Positions 10,801-22,644 of a stretch of DNA of 64,000 bases are shown here, in pieces (the first letter of the stretch is position 1; every line of letters begins with the position of its first letter). The DNA comes from Watersipora subatra (Eukaryota > Bryozoa > Gymnolaemata > Cheilostomatida > Watersiporidae), in assembly GCF_963576615.1 (NCBI RefSeq), contig NC_088715.1, positions 56,792,690 through 56,856,689 of the forward strand. The letters run 5' to 3'. The notes beneath the pieces were generated by a model that was not told where the DNA came from, did not search any database, and saw nothing but the letters and a program-made list of their open reading frames with translations. The position numbers and the translations under genes are program-made.

Positions 10801-13800
10801 GTATTTATGTAAAGAATATTGACAAGTGGTTGAAGTCCACTGGTAAAATTTAAACTCAACTTTTATACTGTACATAATTTGGTCCCTGAGGCCTTGGTCC
10901 GATATAATTTGGGGAGTTGTTTTCTCATATGATCCTGGGTTCGAGTAAACGCAGCTGGGTAGTTCTGCACTTCCAGTTTACGTATGATTACGAAATTGTT
11001 GTTGCTTTGCTCGTGATATGTTTTGAATTCTGAATTCAAGTTTCCAAATTGCTAAGTTTCGAGTCGATTTGTCCAGTTAGTCCTTGAGATACCGCAAAAA
11101 ATACCGAGGTTACTTCTAACTAGCAGAGAAATGAAAAATGGCTGCTGACAGAACATTAGTTTTCAATAACACACCGATTGACATTCTTATTAATGAAGAG
11201 TCCAAAATAGACACAGCTAAAAAGCTTCTTCTTCTCAGCAACAAGAGTTTGACACTAAAACTATTTGCTTTTAATTCATAACAAACATACGCACTCTATC
11301 AGACTCGATGTACTACAATCATTGTTTCTTCAGTTAGCTCTATAACATCACTTATTCGGAAGATTGTGAAAAAAACTAATTACTCTAGTTGTTTGTTTTT
11401 TATGGAGCTGTGCAAGTTTGAGCTTCAATATGATATTCAGTTAAACAAGGAATCCTTCCTTTTTTCGTGACGTCATTCTATCGTTGTCTGCCATCTTTAT
11501 GGACAACTTTTATTGTTGAAAACACGAAGCTTCTGCAATTAATTATTGCAAACAATGCTTTTGTTTGCAAATTTTTTATTTTAGTATCAAAACAACACCG
11601 AAAAATACTATTATTCAAGAGAATGACGATCGTTTTCTACAAAGATTTCGTTTTTCATACATGTTTTTGATCATACATGATACATCATTTTTCGTGGACG
11701 AGCGCATGTGCAAACAGGGTGATGACATCAAAAAACGATGGATTGGGCTATTTTAAGTGCATCCACAGTTGATGGGTACAGCCTGAGATACACAGTTTAT
11801 GGGTACAGCCTGAGATCCACAGCTGATGGGTATACAGACTAAGATCCACAGTTGATGGGTACAGCCTGAGATCCACAGTTAATGGGTATAGCCTGAGATC
11901 CACAGCTGATGGGTATACAGACTAAGATCCACAGTTGATGGGTACAGCCTGAGATCCACAGTTAATGGGTACAGCCTGAGATCCACAGTTGATGGGTACC
12001 GCCTGAGATCCACAGTTGATGGGTACAGTTTGAGATCTACAGTTGATGGGTACAGTCTGAGATCTACAGTTGATGGGTACAGTCTGAGATCCACAGTTGA
12101 TGGGTACAGCCTGAGATCCACAGTTGATGGGTACAGTTTGAGATCTACAGTTGATGGGTACAGTTTGAGATCTACAGTTGATGGGTACAGTCTGAGATCT
12201 ACAGTTGATGGGTACAGTCTGAGATCCACAGTTGAAGGGTACAGCCTGAGATCCACAGTTGATGGGTACAGCCTGAGATCCACAGTTGATGGGTACAGCC
12301 TGAGATCCACAGTTGATGGGTTCCGCCTAAGATCCACAGTTGAAGGGTACAGCCTGAGATCCACAGTTGATGGGTACAGCCTGAGATCCACAGTTGATGG
12401 GTATAGCCTGAGATCCACAGTTGATGGGTACCACATGAGATCAAGGCTTGTATCTTGCTTGTATATGGAAGATTAGGCTTGATAGTGTCAACAAGTATGG
12501 ATATAATAGGTCATATCTACTGTAATCTTATGGTATATACAGTGCATTGTACTTGTTTAGTCGTAGACATATCATAAATTATGAATTACCTCCACATGCT
12601 GTTTTTAAGCATCTGTGATCAACATGATAGTTACTCTTTTGAAGACCTGTGATTAGATACTATTAAATATTTTAGCAACTTGATTTAATGCAATAGTTCA
12701 GTTATCGTATCCTGAAAACAGTCTAATATTTGTAAAGATCTTAGGCTATGGCTTTTAGCTATGCGTTGACATGCATGTCTCTATCTACTGCCAACATAGC
12801 TTACCTTACTTGGTTACCATGTACTCTCATACCATCAATCGAAGCAAAAATCTACTGTAAAACCCCAAAAATTGTAAGAGCTACGCGGTTGAAATCAATT
12901 CACTTCACATGTACCGATCTGCATTTCACTTACATATAATATATATATATATATTATATGATAATCGGAAAGCATGCTACGCCTAAAATTAGAGCATTAT
13001 GGCGGTCTCTCAAATGGACTTGACATAATATTATTAAGGGTTTGACACAATATTAGGGGTTTGACACCTCTGGCAAGTGTATAAAACATGGTTCTAAACC
13101 TGGTGTCATACACCCAGGCATTAATGATTGTTAAGCTCAATGATTGTTTCAGCTGATGCAGGCAAATGATGAGTTGCTCTTGGCTTCTGTCAATGGCTGG
13201 TGTATAATTTTAGCAATGGTCATGCGTGGGCTGAAGTTCGTAAGAAAATGCAAAAGATATTTCTTGGCCAGTCTGCTGCCAGCCAGTTTTTTAGCCAGCA
13301 GCTGAGCGTGTGTGAGGCGTTCACCCAAGTGCTAGGCAGCGAGCAGGAGAGAGAAGGGAGAGTGCATGATTTCAGAGCTTGGGCATGCAGATTCGCTGCC
13401 GAGTGTAAGTTTTTAGCAACAACTTACATGTAGTTGAAATTAAGAAATTGAAATTAAAAAATTGAACTGAAATACCAAAAGCTGTTTCATTCAGTTGTAC
13501 AATAGCAGGTCAGAAAGCTTTCATTTCACTATAGAAAGTCAGAAAGCTTTCATTTCACTATAGCAAGTCAGAAAGCTTTCATTTCACCATAGCAAGTCAA
13601 AAGGCTTTCATTTCACTGTAGCAAGTCAAAAGGCTTTCATTTCACTGTAGCAAGTCAAAAGGCTTTCATTTCACTGTAGCAAGTCAAAAAGCAGTTTTAT
13701 TGTAGCGTAGCAATTCAAAAAACTCTTTATTCTAATTACAGGTCAACAAACATTTTTTGTTGATTTTAGAAGGACAAGTGGAATCAATATTGAAACTAAA

Positions 13801-15967
13801 TGTTTTTGTTCTAGCCTACCCGCACTTTTGATGAAAAGACTACCAGTGGTTGCGTAGCTCACATTTGTATTAGTTTCAGTTTTCACTTTCTTTAGAACTT
13901 AAACTATTCACTCTTAACTTTTACTGAGAGGATGATAAATCGTAAACTCGGAACTTGTTCACTCATTAAATAATGTAAAATCGTAGAAAAGACAACTCTT
14001 AACCAGCAATTGCAGACGATTTGTTGTCATAAAATCCTAACAATAGCAAACGAGTACGAACGCAACATTTCTTACTAGCTGTAGGAAAGGTTTTACTGGG
14101 TGTGGAGATGGGCAGTTTCACTTCTGACACCGACTCCCCTGGTAATAGACTATGCAAGACTATGGATAAGTTGTTTACTCTGACCGCTGAGGGCTTTGCG
14201 CAGCCCCCCTGGAGTGGATGGTTTGAGACTCGGCTATACAAAGAGTGGATACACCATCATCAAGTTAGCAAACTGTAAGTAAACAGCCTACTTATACCAG
14301 TTACTCTACATGTATTTACAGGGTAGAATTCTAGTAGCTGATAAAACATAAATTCTAGTAGCTGATGCTTTGGAAACGCTAATGTGAATAGCCTCGGCAG
14401 TTTTAAAATCTTTGGTTTCCTGTGTGTATGGCACATGTTGGGGCTACACGCAGTGGCATGGGCTAACATGGCGTCTTGAGAAGGCGATGTTTTTATAGTA
14501 AAGACCTGGTTGCAATGACAGCCAGTCCCGCACTCATTCTTGAACTACGAAAACTAAAAAATGAATGGCTTAATGAGGGAGTGATCTCATAATCACGAGA
14601 TTATTCAATTCAAATAAGAATCTGTGATCTCATAGCTTTCAGTGTTTGTGATAATTTGAATTATCAGCTTGACACTAGATGCGTTGAATGGAGAGCTAAT
14701 GAGTTGATCGCTAATCACAACTGTTAGTCTTTACGTTTCCTTGTCCAACTTTTCATGAGTGTGGCTAGACTTTCAGATTATACATACGAATGATCTTTCA
14801 TTCGTATCATTCTTGAAGAGCGGACAACTCCTTTTGTTTATATTGGGTTGATATTTGTTTGAACAATTACTCTTTCAATTATTTGGTAAAAAAGTCAAGA
14901 ATTTTCATATATATAGTGTGTCTATCAACAGCTTGTATGATTTTTCTGGTAATATGATCTGGTAGCCAAAAAATTAACCACTACTACTCTATTCATTTGC
15001 TCTGTGCTTCCACTAGCTTTCTAACTATTCAACAAGAAAGCAATGCTCATATCATGTTATTCTTTTTACCATGTCTGTATTTTCTGTAGACCAGTGTTTA
15101 ATTATTGCGTACGGCTAAAAAACTTTTTTATTCAATTTTGTAGACTCGTTGAAGAATTGATATCACTATATGGATTCCAGGCAGTTAAGAGCGTGAATAA
15201 TCCATCAATAGAGAGTACAAGAGCATCTGAAGGTTATGTTATGTTGAATTTATTGGTAGATAGATTCTATGCAAGTTATTTCACTGTATGGCTGTTTACA
15301 TTTTCACCAATGTTTTCAGCTCAAATGTTTTCGTGTAGATAATCCCATGCATGCAGATACCTAAGGAACAACCTGTACAGAGCAGCGTCTATTTGTATTC
15401 AGACCGTAGAGAAAAGCAAACTTTCCTCAAAATTAGTGAAGCGCCCTGAGAGATTGTAGTTCCATTACAAGTGATTTGTGTGGTAGTAGATCTGCTACCA
15501 GTGACTCGTCTAGTAATACTATAGCTCTTCAATTGTGACTCATCCGGCTCCATCTTAGTTGACTCATTTGGTAGCAGTATAATATACTATACTAGATGTG
15601 CTACTCGGTGTTGCCCAGGTATCAAAAATCAGTTTGTAAACGATGAGAGATAATGAGGGTTGCCTGCCACTTGCTATTAACCTTGCACATTACCAATGGA
15701 TAATTTGAGTAAGATTACTAATAAGAGCTACCACTTCTCATGGCGTTAAGCCATAACTTTGTGTTGTGACAGAAAGTGGTAGCGTATTTGCTCCTGTATA
15801 GCGACGTGTATTGCCTAATGAATTCATCGAGCTCTTGTGGCTGAATTGGTAAAGCATTGGACTGTAGAACCGGAGCATCCGAGATCACAATTTTTGCGAT
15901 TTGGATTCTTTATTCCAATGTTTTATTAGCTACAGCTCAAACTTCACACATACCCACAAACTTTGAG

Positions 15968-16059
<92 letters not shown>

Positions 16060-18575
16060 AAGTTCTGAGTGTCATACAGTTATACAGCTTCACATAGCCA
16101 GATATGTGTTATATTTATTATTCAGAAAGAGATGGCGAATCACCATCTCATTGTTTTTTCACGGAACTCCTGGCTAGAAAAGATATCAGTGAGAAGGAAG
16201 CAGTAGACTTCGCTGAAGAGTTATTTATTGCTGGAGTAGAATCAGTATGTAATGATAAGTTATCTTTCTTTACCGGTTGTGAATTGTCTTCTCATGTTCC
16301 ATTCATATAGCTTTATCTATTCTTTTTATTTTTTTCCTACTTTTTTACTTGTGGTCACAAGTTAATTACATGTTTTAAAGAAAGCTTCATTTGAAAATTG
16401 AAAGGCACAACAAATTAAAAAAGGGAAATATGTTAATATTTTTTCGCTAAAAGACAATAATCGACTGTAAAAGTAAACAGCTCATATGGTAAACTGTTTG
16501 CTCAACTAAGGTCTGACCAAACTGAAGCTGAGACTTCCAAAGAATTAAGATTGTGACAGATGAAATTTACGATCTATTCTCTGTTTAATATAAGGAAGTT
16601 GTTAAAAATCATGAACCGTCATTATGCCTAATTTTAGCAACTTACAATAAACAACGGTAACTATGTTTGTCTTAACAACAACAATAGTAAAAATCGCTAA
16701 ATTCCTACTGAAAGCCATTTTATAACTGGACATCATTCAAGAAGATCAATTCTAGCACTAACTCATTTCACAGAACACTAGATATTTTTAGCCAACAAGA
16801 GTCACAAACAACTTGAAGAATTTTTTTTTATTCATTCAAATTTCAGACTGGCAATGCTCTAACCTTTCTCATGTACCACCTGGCCAAAAATCCTGTCAGT
16901 CAAGACAAACTATATGAGGATATACGAAGTTGTCTGCTCGGTGATGGAGAAATAACTCTCGACTCTTTTAAAAACTTGCCTTACCTCAGAGCATGCATGA
17001 AAGAATCCATGAGGTAATAGATGGTTCTCTATGGTGCGTTCTTTCAACTGGAAGCCAGTTCATTTTCTCAAGTCTTACAGTCTCTATTGGCATGTCTCTA
17101 TTAGTTGATGTAAGCGTAGAATAATAACTTCTATGTTTCAGGCGCCTAGGCGCTTTAGACAACCTCGTCGTTGCTCAAAGGTTTGAAGTCACTTGCTTGT
17201 TTTATAGTTTTGTTAGTATTTTGATGAAGCCCATTAAACTGACTCATATGCAGCAACAATGGATTATGTTAACTCGTCTCCATTGCAAGTTATTCGTGAA
17301 GTTGCAGATCTGTTACCTGTGACTCGTCTAGTAATAGCTAGTTCTCTTGTAGTAGCTCCACTACAGGTGACTCATTTGGTAGCAGCATAATATATTATAC
17401 ATTATGCAGCTGACTCGAGAAATTTTAGTCATAAAATCTGTCTAGTTTTGATATACTCAACTCTTATAGAGTTCACCGTTTTCTTTTTTAACTTGATTAG
17501 GTTTCAACGACAATTAAATAACCTGTTTATATATTATACTATAGTTTGTCTCATTATAGATTATCTCCTCCAGTTACTGGCACAGCACGAATTACTAGGC
17601 GAGATGTCACTTTAGGAGACTACAGCATACCATCTGGGGTAAAGTTTGTAAAAAACATAACTGACAAACTTTTAATATTTGCAAAACAAAGTATGAATAT
17701 ACATGTAGTTGTCTTATGTTGGGCATGGTAACAAGAGACAGCATGTAAGTTATCATGGCACTTGCAGACGATTGTGAACACAGGAAGTGATGTGATTTGC
17801 CACGAAGAAGCATATTTTCCCAAACCCTTAGAGTTTGATCCTGAGAGATGGCTGGGAAGCAGACGAGAGAACATTCCACCATTTGCATACCTACCATTTG
17901 GATACGGGGCTAGGATGTGCATTGGCAGACGGTTCGCTGAACAAGAATTGATGCTGGCTGCTCTACTAGTATGTATTACTTACTCTGTTACATAATGTAG
18001 CAATGTAATTTTAGATGACAAGGTCAAGGTTAGATGGCAACATCAATACAAGAGTTTGATTGGTGAACTATTTACAGAACGTGTGATGCGTCAAAGTGAA
18101 AGATTTGCTTTGCCAATTATTTGATTTAGAAGACTTGAGGTGTCAATGCCTGTAAAAAATGCCTGTATTAAGCAGGACTCAAACCGCCAACCCCATAGTT
18201 GATAGTCAAAGACACTACCACTAGGCCAACCCTACACCATGCAAATATGATTTTTATGAATGCTTTATTTTAATAAAACCCCCGCAGAACTGACTATGAT
18301 TTGGGCTGGTTATGGAGCAATTGCACTAGAGTGTATTTTTTCATGGTTCTGTTTATGAAAAAAAGTCGGCAAAAGAGAGTATTTTCAACTGTCTGGTTTT
18401 TCTTAGAAGTAGCCAAAAACTTTTCAATTCCATTTTAATTTAAATCGATTTTATGTTGCAGCTGGTGAAGGAGTATGAGATAAGGTTAGTCAACCCTCGA
18501 CTTGAGACAAACAGCATTCACAAAGTATTCTATGCTCCTGATAAAGTCATCGGTCTCGTACTGAAGAGGCGATGA
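7831..18575 (+). CDS. Mitochondrial-clan cytochrome P450 (N-terminal region incomplete)
   Basis: Heme monooxygenase predicted for the mitochondrial inner membrane, using adrenodoxin-type electrons on a lipophilic substrate. Nine exons join in phase: 9714-9838, 13214-13404, 14079-14274, 15144-15232, 16126-16244, 16847-17013, 17560-17638, 17768-17968, 18462-18575; together 426 residues and TGA. Landmarks in order: YNPKDIEALLRADGKCPFRP (mitochondrial-clan B-helix motif), NGHAWAEVRKKMQ (helix C), I-helix AGVEST, ExxR as KESMR, PERW, and the heme loop FGYGARMCIGRRFAEQEL with the Cys ligand. The RR after G is typical of the clan. The exon 7831-7900 (MSRSFRQIPLVSKWAIMKEV..), basic and serine-containing, may be the import signal, but it ends in phase 1 while 9714 starts in phase 0. 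So about 60-75 residues (proline hinge, helix A) are missing or were missed in a transposon-filled intron. The subfamily (CYP10/12/24/27-like) is not decided. Confidence 0.88.
8233..9055. mobile_element. Probable hAT-like element in P450 intron 1, carrying a SINE
   Basis: The left end CAGTGGTTCTTAACC and the right end GGTAAGAACCACTG are near-perfect inverted hAT-type termini. Unlike the copy at 4409, the flanking 8-mers (TGCCTTTT and CTCTAAAT) do not match, so the ends may belong to two elements or the duplication has decayed. A tRNA-derived SINE at about 8432-8860 lies inside. No transposase remains. Confidence 0.55.
8432..8860 (+). mobile_element. tRNA-derived SINE
   Basis: The head is tRNA-like: box A GTGGCTCAGTGGTTAGGGCG at 8439-8458 and box B-like AGTTGGAGTCGC about 30 bases on. 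A short CAGACCCT/CCAGACCC repeat follows (8516-8560). The tail domain contains AAGGCAATGGCAAACCACTG and GAAACCTGCCAA, a conserved-looking SINE 3' domain; it may belong to the MetaSINE group, but I cannot verify that. Confidence 0.65.
9056..9713 (+). other. Rest of P450 intron 1, unassigned
   Basis: No P450-like exon is recognised. A 61-codon lysine-rich ORF at 9110-9295 has no family I know and sits next to transposon ends, so it is left uncalled. Confidence 0.4.
10390..10505. repeat. AT-rich simple repeat (TTATATTA-type)
   Basis: Irregular tandem copies of TATTAAGTTATATTAT-like units in the second P450 intron. Confidence 0.7.
10870..10965 (+). mobile_element. Possible degenerate tRNA-like SINE head
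   Basis: A box-B-like CTGGGTTCGAGTAA is preceded at tRNA spacing by a weak box-A-like GGTCCCTGAGGCC. It does not fold as a proper tRNA, so it is a SINE relic at best. Confidence 0.3.
11761..12431. repeat. 27-bp minisatellite, about 25 units, open on both strands
   Basis: Tandem units of the type GATCCACAGTTGATGGGT plus ACAGCCTGA, 27 bases long, with variants (GATCTACAG, ACAGTTTGA, TATACAGACTAA). As 27 is a multiple of three, both strands stay open. The plus strand would give a 9-residue STVDGYSLR repeat and the minus strand PSTVDLRLY. It sits inside the P450 intron 9839-13213, so coding is unlikely. Confidence 0.92.
13506..13700. repeat. 29-bp minisatellite, about 6 units
   Basis: Tandem copies of CAAGTCAAAAGGCTTTCATT plus TCACTGTAG right after the P450 exon ending at 13404. 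Early copies have AGTCAGAAAGC, later ones AGTCAAAAGGC, so neighbouring units are most alike. Confidence 0.9.
15471..15590 (+). repeat. Dispersed repeat, copy 1 (partner 17300-17402)
   Basis: Shares GTGACTCGTCTAGTAAT and GACTCATTTGGTAGCAG with 17300-17402 in the same orientation, about 100 bp each. Both lie in P450 introns. The family is unknown. Confidence 0.65.
15591..15969 (+). mobile_element. Family X element (tRNA-like, AT tail), copy 1
   Basis: The head reads ACTAGATGTGCTACTCGGTG then TTGCCCAGGTAT. The middle holds CCAATGGATAATTTGAGTAA and ATAGCGACGTGTATTGCC. The tRNA-like part at 15838-15895 is TGGCTGAATTGGTAAAGC (box A) then GAGCATCCGAGATC. The tail CCACAAACTTTGAGAAATAT runs into the (AT)n at 15970. 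It is closely related to the minus-strand copy at 26975-27393. It lies in the P450 intron 15233-16125. Confidence 0.75.
15970..16058. repeat. (AT)n microsatellite at the tail of family X copy 1
   Basis: An uninterrupted TA repeat of about 88 bases beginning exactly at the 3' end of the family X element and ending 68 bases before the P450 exon at 16126. Confidence 0.95.
17300..17402 (+). repeat. Dispersed repeat, copy 2 (partner 15471-15590)
   Basis: Homologous to 15471-15590 in the same direction, followed by ATAATATATTATA as in copy 1. Confidence 0.65.
18172..18238 (-). mobile_element. tRNA-like SINE head on minus strand
   Basis: On the minus strand, GTTGGCCTAGTGGTAGTGTC (box A) is followed at tRNA distance by GGCGGTTTGAGTCCTGC (box B). 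The acceptor arms do not pair, so this is a SINE relic, not a tRNA gene. Confidence 0.5.
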
Positions 18576-18902
18576 GAGTGTTTGACCTGCCATATCCCTT
18601 TGCACCAGAGTGAGAAAACGAGACGAAGCTTGAGTAAAAAAAAATTGAGATTAACGATGCTGACCTCTTTCTTATCGCTGGCTTGTAGTAAATCAAGCGA
18701 CTAGTGTGTAAGCATTGAGTCACACTTACAAGAAACTAAGTTTGCTGAGTAAATATCAAATTTAGCTCGTTAATCAGCTTTCTAATTTATGTTCCGGATT
18801 TTAACCTCACTTTTGGAAACAGGCATACTTAGATAACTTACCTTGTGTTTATGTGATACATCTGAGCTTCTTTATGCTGACAATTGTTTATACTGAGTTG
18901 CA

Positions 18903-18908
18903 AATAAA
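18903..18908 (+). promoter_or_regulatory. Poly(A) signal AATAAA of the P450 gene
   Basis: AATAAA about 330 bases after the P450 stop codon and the first canonical signal downstream of it. Confidence 0.55.
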
Positions 18909-19237
18909 GTTTGTTTTCTAATCACATTTACTGGAGTTTGAGGTTGCTTGAGATCGTTGGCCTTTCGATGACCGATCGATGACCTTTCAGGCTTGGAATG
19001 TGTCAAGTTACAGAACAGTATATAGCGCAGTGTCTAAAGTAACAGTTACAATATCTAATGTATACGGAACAACACAAATCTTCTGAACTGTACAAAACAA
19101 GACTTACCTCTAGCTTTTCTGGCATTGAGTCACATTACACCATCCACCTGTATGAGCTCATACAAGTCTGGGTACTTGGAACATACTTTGCACTTCTAGG
19201 TATTTGGACTTGTATGAGATCATACATAGATCATAAA

Positions 19238-19359
19238 ATATATATGTATGATCTCTGTATATATATACACACAGTATATATATACTGGGTGTGTATACAT
19301 ATATAGGTATACTGTGTATATGTATATACACACACAGTATACATATACTGGGCATGTAG

Positions 19360-19404
<45 letters not shown>

Positions 19405-19410
19405 TACAAA
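19238..19410. repeat. TA/CA mixed microsatellite
   Basis: Alternating purine-pyrimidine tract, for example TATATATACACACAGTATAT with several GTATACATATAC palindromes, ending in a pure (AT)n. Confidence 0.9.
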
Positions 19411-19548
19411 GATGGAAAAAGATTTTAGCAACAGTTTATTACTTAAAGTTTCATGATGCAAAATGATGTTAAGTTTACACCAATCGTCAGATAAAAAATT
19501 GCATGACACAAACACAAAACCAAGAATACACTAAGAACACAAAAAAAA

Positions 19549-19798
<250 letters not shown>

Positions 19799-20329
19799 CG
19801 CAAGTGCAACATGCATAAATGATGGGTCCAAAAAAGCCAAAGGGCTTTTGACTTTTTTGGACTTGAAAGCCAAAAAATACTGCATCAATTAGTTCAAAAA
19901 TTTTTATGATGGGAGCAAATGTGCTTGTGTAGTTGGCATCAAATAACTCTAAATGTCAAATTATTATTTAAGGACATGCCTAACTTGAACATGGACATCA
20001 CAACTTGAAAAAAAGAGTATCTCCACTAATGCCGCCTTATAGGCCAACGTCCCATATTGGTACAGTTTTGTATCGTTTTTATAATAAAAACAGTATAAAT
20101 CGACATTTAATGCTGTTTGAGGCTGGAAAACGAGCTTACATTGGAAGAAGTTATGTTTGCATATTACCAAGTAGGTTCAATGAATAGTGGTCAATGCTTA
20201 GCAATATAACACTCCAAGCTATTTCGAACACCACACTTCGACAAAAGTAACGCCAGAGAGTGCCAATGTTTAAATGTCTCAAACACTGCAAAGCAAATTC
20301 AAATGACAAAGCTATAGCTAAGCTGTGTT

Positions 20330-21628
20330 TCACATCCTAATTATATTTTCAACACGCTCACCAGTTCTATTTCTCCCATTTTCATCCAAATATGTAAAAC
20401 ACTTAGTTGTCTCGCTAAACTGTTGAAAAACGTCAATGGTTTGTTGAGGCGCCGTATGCACTTGTTCACATAAGTCACACGGCCAGTGTCTATTTATGGT
20501 GAAAGTTAGGTAGTCAGCGTCATACAGCTTCCTCCATTTGTGGTATTCATGAAATTGCTCTGAGTCTGAAGAAATCTCTCTCAAATAGTCGGCTAAATGC
20601 TCTGGAGTGAGAAAGGAGCCAGCGTGGATGTATGAGTGCGGAGGAGCAAACCTTTTATAATCTGCTCGATGTCCTCTAACAATCGGGATCATTCCAAGAT
20701 GGAGGCTTCTCCAGAATTTTTCAGTAATATAATCTTCACAATCAGAATTTTCAAACGCAATGTAGAATTTGTAATGTTTAGCTATATTTTTCATATATCG
20801 GCTGTAATCTAAGGATACTTTTTTTCCACAATTCCCAAAGACATCCACTTGGATGTATTTCTGTAATTGCTCAACATATTTCTCTCGTCTGCTGCTCGTT
20901 ATACAATTACTAACCAACCAAGCCACCATTTTGTTTTTACCTTTCATATAGTTTATTGGCGGTCTCCGCTTACGATATTCGGTTAGATTCCAATAGCCAC
21001 CGTAAGGAATAGAGACGTCTGCAGTAGATTGAAAGGTCATGGTCAAGTTGAACATATCGTTAAGGAGTTTTAACTGAGCAGGATAGTAGAATGCAGGGGG
21101 CTCTCTTATCATCAGAACCCATTTCTGGTTGACATTCCTCCGAGCCGGTAACTCGCTGAGCACAAAATCTTTATTATCCAGGTTGTTATACAAATGAAAC
21201 ACTACGGCATCACTTTTGTTTAGGTCTTTTGTTGCAGAAGACCACATACACTTGTATTTACATGGCGCAAAACTCTGTAATTTTTTGTTGCCTCCATATT
21301 CCGGCAAATTTTGTCCGTAAAAACTTGTGTATGCTAAAACTAGTTTTATGTCTCTCTCTTCTCTTTCAGATTTATACACAGCGTCTAGTGCTCCCTGTAG
21401 AGGAGAATTTACCTCCACTTGTCCTGTTTTAGTAGCCTGTACGCTCGAATGCTTTCTGGATTCTTTGACAACTATTTCTGTCTTTCCTTTATCATGCTTT
21501 CGTGTATCTGTATATCGTGCATGGTGCCCCAAATTGCTTGAGTTTTGTGTATGAAATTCGACGAACAACAGTAATGCCAGCAGTATCAATGTTCCTATAA
21601 AAGTTCTATTCCGAACTTCTGCAGCCAT
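20330..21628 (-). CDS. Alpha-1,3-fucosyltransferase A (GT10), intronless
   Basis: Predicted Golgi type II enzyme moving fucose from GDP-fucose onto GlcNAc of glycans. 432 residues: a short cytosolic tail (1-9), one signal-anchor helix (about 10-24, IGTLILLALLLFVEF), a variable stem (25-92), then the catalytic domain. Visible GT10 landmarks: DAVVFH (140-145), REPPAFYYP (175-183, in the place of the vertebrate ESP segment), and the family signature [20 protein letters not shown] (286-305) followed by IPIVRG (314-319). A CDLC pair (384-387) and a C-terminal Cys at 410 are typical of the family. N-glycosylation sites include NLT at 194 and 214. The start has a Met directly before the anchor helix and gives a normal length. 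It pairs with B: residues 253-410 are almost the same, while the stems do not align. No disruption is seen. The acceptor and linkage are inferred from the family only. Confidence 0.93.
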   Translation of the reverse strand: MAAEVRNRTFIGTLILLALLLFVEFHTQNSSNLGHHARYTDTRKHDKGKTEIVVKESRKHSSVQATKTGQVEVNSPLQGALDAVYKSEREERDIKLVLAYTSFYGQNLPEYGGNKKLQSFAPCKYKCMWSSATKDLNKSDAVVFHLYNNLDNKDFVLSELPARRNVNQKWVLMIREPPAFYYPAQLKLLNDMFNLTMTFQSTADVSIPYGGYWNLTEYRKRRPPINYMKGKNKMVAWLVSNCITSSRREKYVEQLQKYIQVDVFGNCGKKVSLDYSRYMKNIAKHYKFYIAFENSDCEDYITEKFWRSLHLGMIPIVRGHRADYKRFAPPHSYIHAGSFLTPEHLADYLREISSDSEQFHEYHKWRKLYDADYLTFTINRHWPCDLCEQVHTAPQQTIDVFQQFSETTKCFTYLDENGRNRTGERVENIIRM

Positions 21629-21998
21629 TTTACTTGAACTGATCCTTAACGCTTGACGGAGAATACTTGTTTTGTGTTAGTAGCCGCCATATGAACATTG
21701 AAGATTCACTGGTAAAAAGAGATTCAGAGAATTGGTCCGTAACCACTCTCAGGATGTAATGCTGAGAATATTTAGCTTACAGATTTAATAATCCGTAACA
21801 CTGGCCTCGCTGGTTGGATTATTTGCTATTGTTTGCGCATCGTATTATACAATTACATTGTCATGATATCCAATTACATTCATTGCCTAAGTGTGCAGTG
21901 GCTGGATAAGAGATAGTAGTAGAAATTATGGCAACATTACAAGCAGTTGAGACACTAGCACCAAATATTACTATTTACTCCGTTTCTTCAATGATATA

Positions 21999-22644
21999 CA
22001 GCCCACCAAGGATAGCCAACGGCTCTCATATGGGCGGGGTTTAATGATGGAGCTCTGTTGGGATGAACGCGAACACGGCCTTCGTGATATTAATAGTCAC
22101 AATCGTAAATAGCCCAAATTCGGTTTTATATTTAGATTTTGAGTATGAAAACTACACTGCACAGCTTTGCCTGCTGTCCCATCTTATTGGCCAGGTAAAA
22201 CAATGTGACAACGATGAAAGACTTTGTCATTTTATATTAGGGGTGGCAAAATATTAATCAAAAACTAGGGAAAAAAGGCCGTTGTTTGGGTAATTTTGGG
22301 TAAATTATATTCAACTTTAAGCATATACCACGACCTTTACCAATTTCAAAATTAGTAAAAGTAGGTAATTTGAAATGTTTTATTTTGCATGGATCCATTA
22401 TTTTGATTAGGTATTACCCCTACATTGTAGAAATTCAAGGTTTGCTATTGTGAACCGCGGGGTCTACTAACTGAATGAGCTGATGAAATGATAACAGCGA
22501 GTCGTGTTTTCCAAAACCTAACAAGGCAATGCGACCGCCCTGCGAGAGTTGTGTTAGCTCCGAAACCCAGGCTAGCACAATCCTAACATAGCTCCATCAT
22601 TAAACTCCGCCCATATGAGAGCTGTCGGCTATCCTTGGGGGCTG
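21999..22644. mobile_element. MITE with ~65-bp TIRs and TA target duplication
   Basis: The left end CAGCCCACCAAGGATAGCC and the right end GGCTATCCTTGGGGGCTG are inverted. The homology extends about 65 bases inward (both contain CTCTCATATGGGCGG or its complement). TA flanks at 21997-21998 and 22645-22646. No transposase. A related ~140-base block occurs inside the hAT-like element at 4409-4956. Confidence 0.8.

Noticed and set aside
11879-12476. Long ORFs on both strands with 9-residue repeats
   Set aside because: Produced by the 27-base minisatellite inside a P450 intron; no other coding sign.
18172-18238. Candidate true tRNA gene on the minus strand (and similar at 15838, 27040, 45880, 52240, 62764)
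   Set aside because: Box A and box B are present but the acceptor and anticodon arms do not fold; they are parts of SINE-like elements.
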